NCBI GenBank assembly: GCA_913057175.1
Contig: CAJXNP010000001.1
Span: 310,001-374,000 of the forward strand
Reading direction: 5' to 3'
Length of the DNA stretch: 64,000 bases
Origin: an uncultured Cytophagales bacterium
Lineage (GTDB): Bacteria > Bacteroidota > Bacteroidia > Cytophagales > Cyclobacteriaceae
Shown here: positions 1-6,826 of the stretch, piece by piece
How positions within the stretch are numbered: position 1 is the stretch's first letter
Layout: the number at the start of each line of letters is the position of its first letter
Notes under the pieces: model-generated
What the model saw: the letters and a program-made list of their open reading frames with translations, nothing else
What the model was told of the DNA's origin: nothing
Database searches by the model: none
Made by a program: the position numbers and the translations under genes

Positions 1-24
1 CTCGTTTTCAACGAGGATTCCAGG

Positions 25-53
25 GAATAGCGAATGTTTCGCTATTCTTTTTT
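25..53 (+). terminator. Rho-independent terminator of a gene left of the window
   Basis: A perfect 10-bp stem (GAATAGCGAA pairing with TTCGCTATTC, loop TGT) is followed directly by six T on the + strand. It must serve a plus-strand transcript that begins before the window. Bases 1-15 form a second small hairpin (CTCGTT/AACGAG). Confidence 0.75.
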
Positions 54-163
54 GTTTCATTTGTCGGTGGTTTGGTGGATTGGGTTGAGCGCCACAAAAA
101 GTTGCACAAACAAGGAAACAGACAGAATTAAGAAATTGAAAATGAATTACTTATGTAATTTCG

Positions 164-191
164 CTAACTTCAAAAGTTAGGTGATTTTTTT
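164..191 (+). terminator. Short hairpin with T-tract, possible second terminator
   Basis: A 7-bp stem (CTAACTT/AAGTTAG, loop CAA) is followed by GTGA and a seven-T run on the + strand. No plus-strand gene is visible just before it, so it is either a backup terminator for the transcript ending near base 50 or the end of a short unannotated RNA. It also lies just downstream of the minus-strand yoeB gene, but the T-tract is on the wrong side to end that transcript. Confidence 0.4.
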
Positions 192-223
192 ATAGAGCAA
201 ATCGTTGTTCTTTCGTTTATTAT

Positions 224-481
224 TCAATCATAGTGGTATCGACAGGCATAAATAAGTAACTCTTCATTGATCACCTGATAAACCAATCGATGTTCCTGGT
301 CAATCCTTCGTGACCAAAAACCTGCTAAATCATATTTTAAAGGCTCCGGTTTACCAATGCCCTCAAATGGAGTCCGTTTGATAGTTTTAATAAGCTCATT
401 AATCTTTTTGACCATTTTCCTATCTATTTTTTGCCAATAAAGATAGTCTTCCCATGCATCCTCGGAAAATGTTAAAATCAT
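224..481 (-). CDS. yoeB: YoeB-family mRNA interferase toxin
   Basis: This 85-aa protein matches the YoeB/Txe toxin family over its full length. YoeB cleaves mRNA in the ribosomal A site and is held inactive by YefM. The residues known to matter in E. coli YoeB are at the same positions: Glu46 (in GKPEPL), Arg65 (in EHRLVY), and His83-Tyr84 near the C-terminus (CRYHYD). The motif GFWSRRI is also kept, so the toxin looks intact. Its ATG follows the yefM stop codon by one base (TGA-T-ATG), the usual antitoxin-first arrangement with coupled translation. There is no sign of decay. Confidence 0.95.
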   Translation of the reverse strand: MILTFSEDAWEDYLYWQKIDRKMVKKINELIKTIKRTPFEGIGKPEPLKYDLAGFWSRRIDQEHRLVYQVINEELLIYACRYHYD

Positions 482-482
482 A

Positions 483-740
483 TCAGACGTCTAAATTTGG
501 TCTGATAGTTTTGCCTGATTTCATTTGTTGAATAGAGTTATACAGTCTATCCGCATTTTTCTTAGAGCTTAACAAGTGTAAAGTTTCCATTATTGAATTG
601 TATTCATCAAGTGAAATCAAGACAGTTCCTTTTCCACTTTTTCTCTTAATAATTAGTGTTTCATTATCTTCTTCAACACTATCAAGGTACTTTTTAAGCT
701 CAGTTCTGAATTCTGAATAATTTGCAGCTATCATAATCAA
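483..740 (-). CDS. yefM: YefM-family antitoxin
   Basis: An 85-aa Phd/YefM-type antitoxin, placed immediately upstream of yoeB. The N-terminal half (residues about 3-55) has the family pattern of a short strand, two helices and the stretch ending VLISLDEYNSI, which forms the dimeric DNA-binding fold. The C-terminal tail (about 56-85, with the family-like end MKSGKTIRP) is the flexible part that wraps the toxin. The start could be Met1 or Met3. YefM normally represses its own promoter, which should lie in the roughly 200 bases above 740. I see no clear palindrome there. Confidence 0.93.
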   Translation of the reverse strand: MIMIAANYSEFRTELKKYLDSVEEDNETLIIKRKSGKGTVLISLDEYNSIMETLHLLSSKKNADRLYNSIQQMKSGKTIRPNLDV

Positions 741-936
741 TGGTAATTAAAGTACCAATATACGTACTTAATTAAGAATTTGTTTATCTATTACTGACTT
801 TTTACCATTTTAAAATGAAGTCCAATGGCTCTTATAAAAAACCTGAAGCTATAAAGAGGTAGCTAAAGAATAATAATTGCTTTGCCGGAAGTCTGCAAAT
901 ATTACTGCTAAACTGTCGGAGAATTTTGGAACTCTT

Positions 937-1245
937 TTACAAATCAACAGACAATTTTAAATGCCCTCCTAATCCTTCCCTAACAATTCTCATTAATGTT
1001 GATAATCTGATATCACTTGCATTGTTCTCAATCCGTGAAATATAATTTTTTGTTGTGCCAACTTTATCCGCGAGTTGTTTCTGAGTCAGGTGTTGTTTCT
1101 TTCTCGCCTCCTGGATCAATACACCAATTTTAAAGGATTCAAACTCCTCTTCGTATTTATCACGCGTTGAAGTTCCTGTTTCTCCATACTTCTTGTCAAG
1201 ATGGTCATCCCAGGAAGTCAATCTGTTGTCATTTTGTTTTTCCAT
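937..1245 (-). CDS. HigA-like XRE-family antitoxin/regulator
   Basis: A 102-aa protein with a Cro/CI helix-turn-helix at about residues 42-95 (LIQEARKKQHLTQKQLADKV then TTKNYISRIEN). The acidic N-terminal 40 residues and the overall length fit the HigA antitoxins of Bacteroidota, which are encoded just downstream of a RelE/HigB-type toxin and overlap its end. Here the overlap is still visible: a reading frame ending KAERLKKEYFDGKTK runs into the start of this gene, but the rest of the toxin is broken (see the pseudogene). It is therefore probably an orphan antitoxin that may still bind DNA or neutralise a related toxin elsewhere. Confidence 0.8.
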   Translation of the reverse strand: MEKQNDNRLTSWDDHLDKKYGETGTSTRDKYEEEFESFKIGVLIQEARKKQHLTQKQLADKVGTTKNYISRIENNASDIRLSTLMRIVREGLGGHLKLSVDL

Positions 1246-1312
1246 CGAAGTATTCTTTTTTTAATCGTTCAGCTTTTTCTTGAAACTCAAATAAGCAGGA
1301 AATTCGGCATGC
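1229..1312 (-). pseudogene. Remnant of a HigB/RelE-type toxin (C-terminus only)
   Basis: In the frame overlapping the start of the HigA-like gene, the minus strand reads an open stretch ending EKAERLKKEYFDGKTK and a stop at 1229-1231, 17 bases inside the antitoxin gene. That ending resembles the conserved tail of Bacteroidota HigB toxins. Two tandem TAA stops at 1313-1318 cut this frame. A neighbouring frame continues upstream for about 25 codons and then also meets a stop. No start codon or complete toxin can be made from the 240 bases up to the Rrf2 gene. The family call rests on remembered tail similarity. Confidence 0.6.
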
Positions 1313-1476
1313 TTATTAAATTGTTTCAAGAAGGTAATTCACTGTTCCGAATATAGCAAATCCCGCGAAGTTTGAAAATGCCGGATTTTCCAATTGAGAT
1401 CGGCGTTTCCAACAACTTCAATAGTGTGTTACCTCATACGACAGGAATCAAAGCAATATAATTTTATTTTAATTAT

Positions 1477-1497
1477 TTCGGATAAAATTGTCCGAAA
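1477..1497. promoter_or_regulatory. Palindromic operator candidate upstream of the Rrf2 gene (site 1)
   Basis: The sequence GGATAA-AA-TTGTCC (1480-1493) sits in an extended palindrome with TTC before and GAA after, 8 of 9 positions matching per arm. A nearly identical site lies upstream of the oxidase operon at 1993-2006. Its place 42 bases before the likely GTG start fits autoregulation by the Rrf2 protein. Confidence 0.6.
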
Positions 1498-1538
1498 ATA
1501 AAATTGGTTCGTATATATTTGCTGTAAATTACCTGGTT

Positions 1539-1973
1539 GTGTTTTCGAAAGCATGTGAATATGGCATCAAAGCGACGACCTATATCGCGTCGCAATCATT
1601 GGAAGAAAGAAGGGTGAGTCTGAAATCCATCGCAGAGGAAATTGATTCCCCGGTGGCATTTACGGCCAAAATCCTTCAAACACTGGCCAGGAACAAAATT
1701 ATTGATTCAAGCAAAGGTCCTACCGGTGGGTTCCTGATTGAAAAAAAGAAAATGGATGAAATAAAACTGAGTCAAATTGTATCGGCGATTGATGGGGACA
1801 ACATCTACAAAGGTTGCGGACTTGGCTTGTCAGAATGTAATGCTAGCCGCCCCTGCCCTGTTCACCATCATTTTGCGAAGATCAGAAATGACCTCCGCAA
1901 AATGCTTGAAAATACGAGCATTAATGAATTGGCTAGCGGACTGGAAGTGGGATTAACTTATTTGAAACGTTAA
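1539..1973 (+). CDS. Rrf2-family (NsrR/IscR-like) transcriptional regulator
   Basis: A winged-helix Rrf2 regulator of 144 aa from the GTG at 1539. A longer frame opens with TTG at 1488, but that codon lies inside a palindromic operator, and family members begin close to FSKACEYGIKA, so I prefer 1539. The helix-turn-helix covers about residues 8-70 (SLKSIAEEIDSPVAFTAKIL). The C-terminal part has three cysteines, Cys93, Cys100 and Cys106, in the order C-X6-C-X5-C. That is the usual place for the iron-sulfur cluster by which NsrR senses NO and IscR senses cluster status. It is followed 63 bases later by the oxidase/globin operon, and matching palindromes lie before both. NO or redox control of that operon is inference. 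Confidence 0.88.
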   Translation: MFSKACEYGIKATTYIASQSLEERRVSLKSIAEEIDSPVAFTAKILQTLARNKIIDSSKGPTGGFLIEKKKMDEIKLSQIVSAIDGDNIYKGCGLGLSECNASRPCPVHHHFAKIRNDLRKMLENTSINELASGLEVGLTYLKR

Positions 1974-1989
1974 AAAAATTTGAACAAAT

Positions 1990-2010
1990 AAAGGACAATT
2001 TTGTCCGAAA
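1990..2010. promoter_or_regulatory. Palindromic operator candidate upstream of the oxidase operon (site 2)
   Basis: GGACAA-TT-TTGTCC at 1993-2006 has perfect 6-bp arms and is followed by GAAA, just as in site 1, with which it shares TTGTCCGAAA. It lies 31 bases before the start of the CcoN-like gene, where a bound repressor would block RNA polymerase. Confidence 0.65.
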
Positions 2011-2036
2011 TAACTTAAACAACGAATTGATACATA

Positions 2037-3878
2037 ATGAAATTCCACAAAACAACATGCTTCCTGTTCCTTTTACTTTTTCCCTGCATCCTTCATGCCC
2101 AATCGGAAGGGATCTCCACCGAAAGCTGGATCACTCAGCCGGGAATCATTGGCACCATCCTACTGGTGGTCATCGTGCTGTTGGTCGCAATTTTCGTGTT
2201 GGTTTACAGGTTTGGAGCATTGCTTGATCTGGCCAAAAAGAAACAGGTTCGGGAAAACAAAACGACCATCCGGAATGAAATCCTTGAAATGGATGACGAA
2301 GAAATTGATCTGTTTCTCCAGCACCGAAAATCTGCATCCAACTACCAATTAAAAGGCACCGAATTAGGAGGCTCATCAACTGCACTTGACGAAAGAGGAC
2401 TTGTCAACCGTGTGAATAGCGATGTAAGCAACCCCTTTTTCGATGAAAAAGTCAAAAGCTCATTGAGCTTTGAAACCCCAGCCCAATTAAAAAAGGTCAT
2501 CACCTGGTATCTGGGAACAGCAGTTTTCTGGCTGATGTTTGGTACCCTGATCGGCCAGTACCTGGGGATGAAATTTGTCTGGCCGGAGCTGGATACAATT
2601 TCCTGGCTGTCTTTCGGGCGCTTGCGACCTGTCCACACCAACACCGTTTTCTGGGGTTGGGCCTCGTTGGCGATGATCGGGCTGGGGTATTTCGTTGTGA
2701 CCCGCACTTCCAATACCAACATTTTCAGTTATAAACTAGCCTGGCGGGCCCTGATCCTGATCAATGCAACACTCGTCATCGGAAACTTGTTGCTGATGGC
2801 CGGGGTCAATAATGGCGGAGGAGAGTACCGTGAATACATCTGGCCGGTTATGGCCCTATTTGCTTCCGGTCTGATCATTACTTTCATCAATTTCTACAAA
2901 ACCGTCGCGAACCGAAAGATCAGCGTTATCTATATCTCCAACTGGTTTATCCTTGCTTCATTGGTCTGGACCATTGTGTTATCCCTCATTGCATACATTC
3001 CCTCCTACCAAAATGGCCTGGGGGAAACCATTATCCAGGGTTATTACATGCACCAGGGAGTTGGGATGTGGTTTATGACGTTTACCCTCGGCCTTATTTA
3101 TTATTATCTACCCACTGCATTGAATAAACCCATCTATTCCTATTCATTGGGTGTACTGGCATTCTGGACACAGATGCTTTTTTACACCTTGATTGGCACA
3201 CACCATTTTGTATTCAGTCCTTTACCCTGGTGGCTGCAAACGGTGGCGATTGTTTTCAGCGCGGGAATGTTCATTCCGGTCATTGCTGGAACAACAAACT
3301 TCCTCATGACGATGAAGGGAAGCTGGAGCTATATTTCCAAAAGCTACGTGCTGCCTTTCTTTTTGGTGGGTGTGATATTCTATTTCGTTGGATCGACTCA
3401 GGGTAGCCTTCAGGCATTCCGCTTTTCGAATTACGTTTGGCATTTTACTGATTTCAACGTCGCTCACTCTCACATGACCATGTACGGGATCATCACCTTT
3501 ATCCTTTGGGCGTGCATGTATTCGGTTATCCCAAAGCTGACCGGGAAGGAACCTCCACAGGTTTTGGTCGGCGCACATTTCTGGCTGGCGTTCATTGGCC
3601 TGTTTGCCTACATGATTTCCATGATGGCGGGGGGAACACTGAAAGGATTAAGCTGGATAGAGGAAAATCCATTCATCGAATCGGTTATCCTGATGAAACC
3701 TTATTGGGTCTGGCGGGCAATCGGCGGAACCTTCATGTTTGTGTCACACATCCTGTTTGCCTATAACTTTCATTTTATGATAAAACAAAAAAGAGCTGTT
3801 GAAAAGCCAGCGCTTGTACCGGTTGAATTAATCGCAGCTAAAATCGTACACCATGTTCAATTTTCACAAAAACCTTAA
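2037..3878 (+). CDS. ccoN: CcoN-like (cbb3-type) haem-copper oxidase subunit I
   Basis: A 613-aa integral membrane subunit of a C-family haem-copper oxidase. Residues 1-22 look like a signal peptide, 37-57 are an extra membrane helix, and 58-150 are hydrophilic; canonical CcoN lacks this extension of about 150 residues. The oxidase core then aligns with CcoN throughout. Visible landmarks are His200 (RPVHTN, low-spin haem b), His339 (YYMHQGVG, CuB), Tyr383 in the helix before His389-His390 (CuB), and His477/His479 (VAHSHM, haem ligands). The Tyr is typical of O2-reducing enzymes. The HxxxE glutamate of cNOR-type NO reductases is absent (Gly343 stands there). Electrons should come from the cytochrome c subunit encoded next, whose start overlaps this gene by 26 bases. 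An NO-reducing role cannot be excluded. Confidence 0.88.
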   Translation: MKFHKTTCFLFLLLFPCILHAQSEGISTESWITQPGIIGTILLVVIVLLVAIFVLVYRFGALLDLAKKKQVRENKTTIRNEILEMDDEEIDLFLQHRKSASNYQLKGTELGGSSTALDERGLVNRVNSDVSNPFFDEKVKSSLSFETPAQLKKVITWYLGTAVFWLMFGTLIGQYLGMKFVWPELDTISWLSFGRLRPVHTNTVFWGWASLAMIGLGYFVVTRTSNTNIFSYKLAWRALILINATLVIGNLLLMAGVNNGGGEYREYIWPVMALFASGLIITFINFYKTVANRKISVIYISNWFILASLVWTIVLSLIAYIPSYQNGLGETIIQGYYMHQGVGMWFMTFTLGLIYYYLPTALNKPIYSYSLGVLAFWTQMLFYTLIGTHHFVFSPLPWWLQTVAIVFSAGMFIPVIAGTTNFLMTMKGSWSYISKSYVLPFFLVGVIFYFVGSTQGSLQAFRFSNYVWHFTDFNVAHSHMTMYGIITFILWACMYSVIPKLTGKEPPQVLVGAHFWLAFIGLFAYMISMMAGGTLKGLSWIEENPFIESVILMKPYWVWRAIGGTFMFVSHILFAYNFHFMIKQKRAVEKPALVPVELIAAKIVHHVQFSQKP

Positions 3879-4869
3879 AAACCTAATCCTGACGGCCTTT
3901 TCGGGCTTTGCGATCCTAAGTACCGTGATTGCAATTGTTCCCGCCTATCAGATGCAACACACGGAACCCCTACCCGGGCAACCAGTGTTCAGCAAGGGAA
4001 TCCAAAAAGGCCTGGAAGTCTACATTTCGGAAGGTTGTGTGGCCTGTCATACCCAACAAGTACGCAGTATTGAGATGGACAATATATGGGGTGACAGGCC
4101 ATCTTTACCATCCGATTATTTCTACAGCAAGCAGCGGATGGATTTCTGGCGACAATCTCCCTCCCTGCTGGGGAGTGAACGTACCGGTCCTGACCTGACC
4201 GATATTGGCAACCGGCAACCAAGCATGGAATGGCACCTGTTGCATTTGTACAATCCGAGATTGGTGGTGTATGAATCCGTCATGCCGGGGTACCCCTGGC
4301 TGTTTGAAGAAAAGAATGTAACTGATGTGACAGAGGATGATGTCGTCGTACCCATTCCGGCTGAATTAATTGGTTTTACTGAAATGAGAGTTGTCGCAGG
4401 GAAGAAAGCGCTTCGATTGGTAGATTATCTGCTGGCAACAAAACAGGTCTCATTGGCCAAAGGGTCGAAAGCTGAATTCATTCCATCAAAACAAGACAAA
4501 CAAGAAAGTAAACCGAAGAATAGCGCTGAATCAGCAAATCAGGAATTGCCCAATGGTGAAAAGCTGTACATGCAAACCTGTGCTGTTTGTCACAAGCAGG
4601 ATGGCAGCGGGCTAAGAGGTGCATTTCCTCCCCTGGCGGGTAGTGATGTGGTGAACGACGAAGATCCCGACTTCATGATCCGGATCATCCTGCAAGGATA
4701 TGATGCGCGGAGCGAGTACGGTCAGATGCCCAGCTTTGCCAGTCAGCTAACAGATGCAGAAATCGCTGCCATTGTCAATCACGAACGCAGTAGTTGGGGA
4801 AACAATGCTTCATCTGTCACGGCAGATCTGGTAAAAGAAATACGTGAATTCGTCAATCAAAACCTATAA
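3853..4869 (+). CDS. ccoO: CcoO-like membrane cytochrome c fused to a second c-type haem domain
   Basis: A 338-aa protein with an N-terminal membrane anchor (about residues 10-30). A CcoO-type monohaem domain follows: the haem site is Cys62-V-A-Cys65-His66, then a GSERTGPDLTDIG stretch and HLYNPRLVVYESVMPGYPW, where Met144 is the likely sixth ligand. A polar linker (about 200-232) leads to a second cytochrome c domain with Cys243-A-V-Cys246-His247 and a probable Met292 ligand. Ordinary cbb3 oxidases use separate CcoO and dihaem CcoP subunits. Here one chain seems to do both jobs, so the complex may need only two catalytic subunits. The start overlaps the CcoN-like gene by 26 bases, suggesting translational coupling. 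Confidence 0.87.
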   Translation: MFNFHKNLKNLILTAFSGFAILSTVIAIVPAYQMQHTEPLPGQPVFSKGIQKGLEVYISEGCVACHTQQVRSIEMDNIWGDRPSLPSDYFYSKQRMDFWRQSPSLLGSERTGPDLTDIGNRQPSMEWHLLHLYNPRLVVYESVMPGYPWLFEEKNVTDVTEDDVVVPIPAELIGFTEMRVVAGKKALRLVDYLLATKQVSLAKGSKAEFIPSKQDKQESKPKNSAESANQELPNGEKLYMQTCAVCHKQDGSGLRGAFPPLAGSDVVNDEDPDFMIRIILQGYDARSEYGQMPSFASQLTDAEIAAIVNHERSSWGNNASSVTADLVKEIREFVNQNL

Positions 4870-4872
4870 ACA

Positions 4873-5154
4873 ATGAACATGAAAATTAAAAAAGTTGCAC
4901 TCATTACCTCGCTACTCGTCATAAATTCCACAACCTGGGCTTGGGCTTGCACAGTCTGTAAATCCAATCAGCCCAAGGGGCTTGAAAACATCACACACGG
5001 CGAAGGCCCGTCTGGAGTTGTTGACCTCGTCATCATGTGGACAGCCATTGTTATTGTCGTTATCACCTTGTTTTTAAGCATCAAATACCTGGTCAAACCC
5101 GGCGAATATCATTCCGATCACATTAAAAATTTTGTCATCCATGAAAATGACTAA
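4873..5154 (+). CDS. Small exported membrane protein with a CXXC motif, function unknown
   Basis: I do not recognise this 93-aa protein as a named family. Residues 1-25 form a signal peptide or first helix (ending TTWAWA). The short segment after it begins with Cys-T-V-Cys (ACTVCKSNQPKG), and a second helix covers about 50-72. The topology puts the CXXC on the periplasmic side, where it could handle copper, haem or thiols for the oxidase. It starts three bases after the cytochrome subunit and overlaps the next gene, so it belongs to the oxidase operon. It could be a small accessory subunit in the place of CcoQ/CcoH, or an assembly factor; neither is proven by sequence. Confidence 0.7.
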   Translation: MNMKIKKVALITSLLVINSTTWAWACTVCKSNQPKGLENITHGEGPSGVVDLVIMWTAIVIVVITLFLSIKYLVKPGEYHSDHIKNFVIHEND

Positions 5155-5581
5155 CCATACAGAAGATATGAGGACCATCAGGATCTACCTGGATGATGAG
5201 CCCAAGCCCTTTGGAGAATTTTCTCCACCCATAAAGTTTGTATTGGACACCACCAAAATCCCTGATGGCAAACATCAGCTAAAAATTGTAGCGAAGTCAT
5301 CCGGCAATACCGAGGGCATAAAGTTGGTGCCATTTGAAGTGCGGAATGGCCCTGAGATTTCTGTTCTAGGACTCAGGGAAAACGAGGTGATCGACAACAA
5401 AATCCCGATTACAATCAATGCATACGGAAGCGAGACAAACGATGCCTTTGTGATCAGGGGCTCGGAAACTCCAAAGGCCATCCCCTTCTGGATCTGGGCG
5501 TTGTTGATTTCCTTTTTTGGATTTGCCCTTTTCTATTTAATCATGTACTGGAATCCTGAATTTTATAAATCATTCTTCTAA
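5141..5581 (+). CDS. C-terminally anchored beta-rich protein of the oxidase operon, function unknown
   Basis: A 146-aa protein from the ATG at 5141, overlapping the previous gene by 14 bases; a TTG three codons earlier is less likely. Residues about 8-105 are beta-rich, with two Ig-like stretches (IPDGKHQLKIVAKSSG and IDNKIPITINAYGS). A single membrane helix follows (about 117-137, IPFWIWALLISFFGFALFYL) and a short aromatic tail. There are no haem or metal motifs. Placement suggests an accessory or assembly subunit holding an Ig-like domain against the oxidase at the membrane surface. I cannot assign it to a known cbb3 accessory protein; the single C-terminal helix differs from FixH/CcoH, whose helix is at the N-terminus. 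Confidence 0.65.
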   Translation: MKMTNHTEDMRTIRIYLDDEPKPFGEFSPPIKFVLDTTKIPDGKHQLKIVAKSSGNTEGIKLVPFEVRNGPEISVLGLRENEVIDNKIPITINAYGSETNDAFVIRGSETPKAIPFWIWALLISFFGFALFYLIMYWNPEFYKSFF

Positions 5582-5970
5582 TGAAAAAAGACATTGAAAA
5601 TTTAGACGACATTAAACACCTGGTTGACACTTTTTACGCGAAGGTTCGTGAAAACGACCTGCTAAAAGGTATTTTCAATAAAGTGATACAGGATAGCTGG
5701 TCTGAACACCAGGAAAAAATGTACAGCTTCTGGCAAACGGTGTTGTTGAAGGAACACACATATTATGGTAGTCCGTTTGTACCCCATGCAAAATTACCTG
5801 TTCAGGGAGAGCACTTTCAGCAATGGCTCCAATTGTTTTACAAAACGCTGGACGAGAACTTTTCGGGGAATAAAACCGAAGAGGCCAAATGGCGGGCTGC
5901 AAAAATGGCTGAAATGTTTCAGTACAAGATTGAGTTTTACAGAGAAAATCCCGCCAAACAAATACTATGA
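5581..5970 (+). CDS. Group III truncated haemoglobin
   Basis: A 129-aa globin of the 2-over-2 truncated type. Its Tyr19 sits at the B10 position (DTFYAKV), Trp51 is in the early helices, and the probable proximal His78 is followed by Trp82 (EHFQQWLQLF), a combination typical of group III. Such globins bind O2 and NO and are linked to NO dioxygenation or reduction in several bacteria. The ATG begins at base 5581, sharing one base with the stop of the preceding gene, so the protein is made with the oxidase. It supports a role of the operon in NO or low-oxygen stress. No reductase domain is fused; the ferredoxin at 8455 could supply electrons, though that is speculation. Confidence 0.9.
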   Translation: MKKDIENLDDIKHLVDTFYAKVRENDLLKGIFNKVIQDSWSEHQEKMYSFWQTVLLKEHTYYGSPFVPHAKLPVQGEHFQQWLQLFYKTLDENFSGNKTEEAKWRAAKMAEMFQYKIEFYRENPAKQIL

Positions 5971-6410
5971 ACGAACCTGTAAAATATCCAGTGGCAATCG
6001 CTACTACCTTTATCTGGATCGGGTTTGTCTGTGCGATCAGCTTCATGGAAGCATGGCTGAAATTCAGGGCTCCGGGCATGACATTACCAATTGGACTGAG
6101 TGTCGGGAGGCTCGTCTTTGCAGCGTTGAATAAAGTCGAATGGATCCTGGCAATAGCGATGCTCGTCTATCTGATTTTGACAAAAGCCCCGCTCATAAGT
6201 ACTGGGTATCTCTGGATCGTTGTGCCATTGATGCTGCTGACCATCCAAACCCTTTGGCTGCTGCCAATATTGGATGAAAGGGCTGAAATGCACATTCAGC
6301 AAAAGGAAGTCACACCTTCCGATATCCATTTCTACTATGTAGCAATGGAGGTCGCGAAGGTGATTTGCCTGGCTGGGTTTGGGATTTACCTGCTAAGGGG
6401 GAATGAATAA
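5967..6410 (+). CDS. Four-helix membrane protein following the globin, function unknown
   Basis: A 147-aa membrane protein with four predicted helices at about residues 8-28, 46-66, 76-98 and 125-143. Its ATG overlaps the globin stop by four bases (ATGA), so the two are translationally coupled. I see no haem motif, though conserved-looking Glu/His residues (SFMEAWLKF, HIQQKEVTPSDIHFYY) face the membrane edges. I do not recognise a characterised family. The coupling suggests a membrane partner of the globin or a quinone/haem handling protein. It is the last gene before a strong hairpin. Confidence 0.7.
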   Translation: MNEPVKYPVAIATTFIWIGFVCAISFMEAWLKFRAPGMTLPIGLSVGRLVFAALNKVEWILAIAMLVYLILTKAPLISTGYLWIVVPLMLLTIQTLWLLPILDERAEMHIQQKEVTPSDIHFYYVAMEVAKVICLAGFGIYLLRGNE

Positions 6411-6411
6411 A

Positions 6412-6463
6412 GGTCAGACGATAGTCAGATCTCCTGCATAGAAGGTCTGACTATCGTCTGACC
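6412..6463. terminator. Perfect 18-bp stem hairpin ending the oxidase/globin operon
   Basis: GGTCAGACGATAGTCAGA (6412-6429) is exactly complementary to 6446-6463, with a 16-base loop. It starts two bases after the last gene of the operon. There is no T-tract on either side, so it may work as an mRNA 3' stabiliser or a factor-assisted terminator rather than a classical terminator. Confidence 0.6.
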
Positions 6464-6506
6464 TGATTTGATAAAAATTAATCATCAATAAAAACAAAAT
6501 TAAAAA

Positions 6507-6800
6507 ATGGGAAATATTAAAACACCAACATTAACAGTATTGAATCAGGGGAAAGATTTCAAAGTCTTTCAGGTTACAGGACTAGCAGGAATGGTCATGC
6601 TCAATCATCACAGCACGACGGAAGCTATCATAGTTGTCGAACAAGGAAGGGCTGTTTTAAACCTGAATGGCGATAAACACCAATTGAAAATGGGAGATGT
6701 GTTTGTCATTCCCGCTGGTGAAGCCCACTCTTTGACCATCGTCAATGACTTCATGGCTAAGGCCGTAATGGCTTTAGATGCCGAAATCAAATTTAACTGA
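6507..6800 (+). CDS. Small cupin-domain protein
   Basis: A 97-aa single-domain cupin. The first cupin motif supplies His34, His35 and Glu39 (LNHHSTTEAIIVVEQG) and the second supplies His74 (GDVFVIPAGEAHSL), a set able to bind one metal ion. Proteins of this size bind small molecules or metals rather than carrying out a fixed reaction, so no substrate can be named. It sits between the oxidase/globin operon and the RIC gene, all on the same strand, and in that context may be a stress-responsive metal-binding protein. It starts 44 bases after the operon hairpin, so it probably has its own promoter or relies on read-through. Confidence 0.85.
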   Translation: MGNIKTPTLTVLNQGKDFKVFQVTGLAGMVMLNHHSTTEAIIVVEQGRAVLNLNGDKHQLKMGDVFVIPAGEAHSLTIVNDFMAKAVMALDAEIKFN

Positions 6801-6826
6801 ATTACCAACATTAAAAATTAATACAT

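Noticed and set aside
1-15. Hairpin CTCGTT/AACGAG at the window edge as part of an RNA gene or CRISPR repeat
   Set aside because: Only one copy and too little sequence; no tRNA-like or repeat-spacer pattern.
1488-1538. TTG at 1488 as the start of the Rrf2 gene
   Set aside because: The codon lies within the palindromic operator and the added 17 residues are not part of the family; GTG at 1539 fits better.
2037-3878. Annotation as a cNOR-type NO reductase
   Set aside because: The glutamate of the HxxxE motif is missing and the CcoN-type tyrosine before the His-His pair is present, so the CcoN-like call is safer, though NO turnover remains possible.
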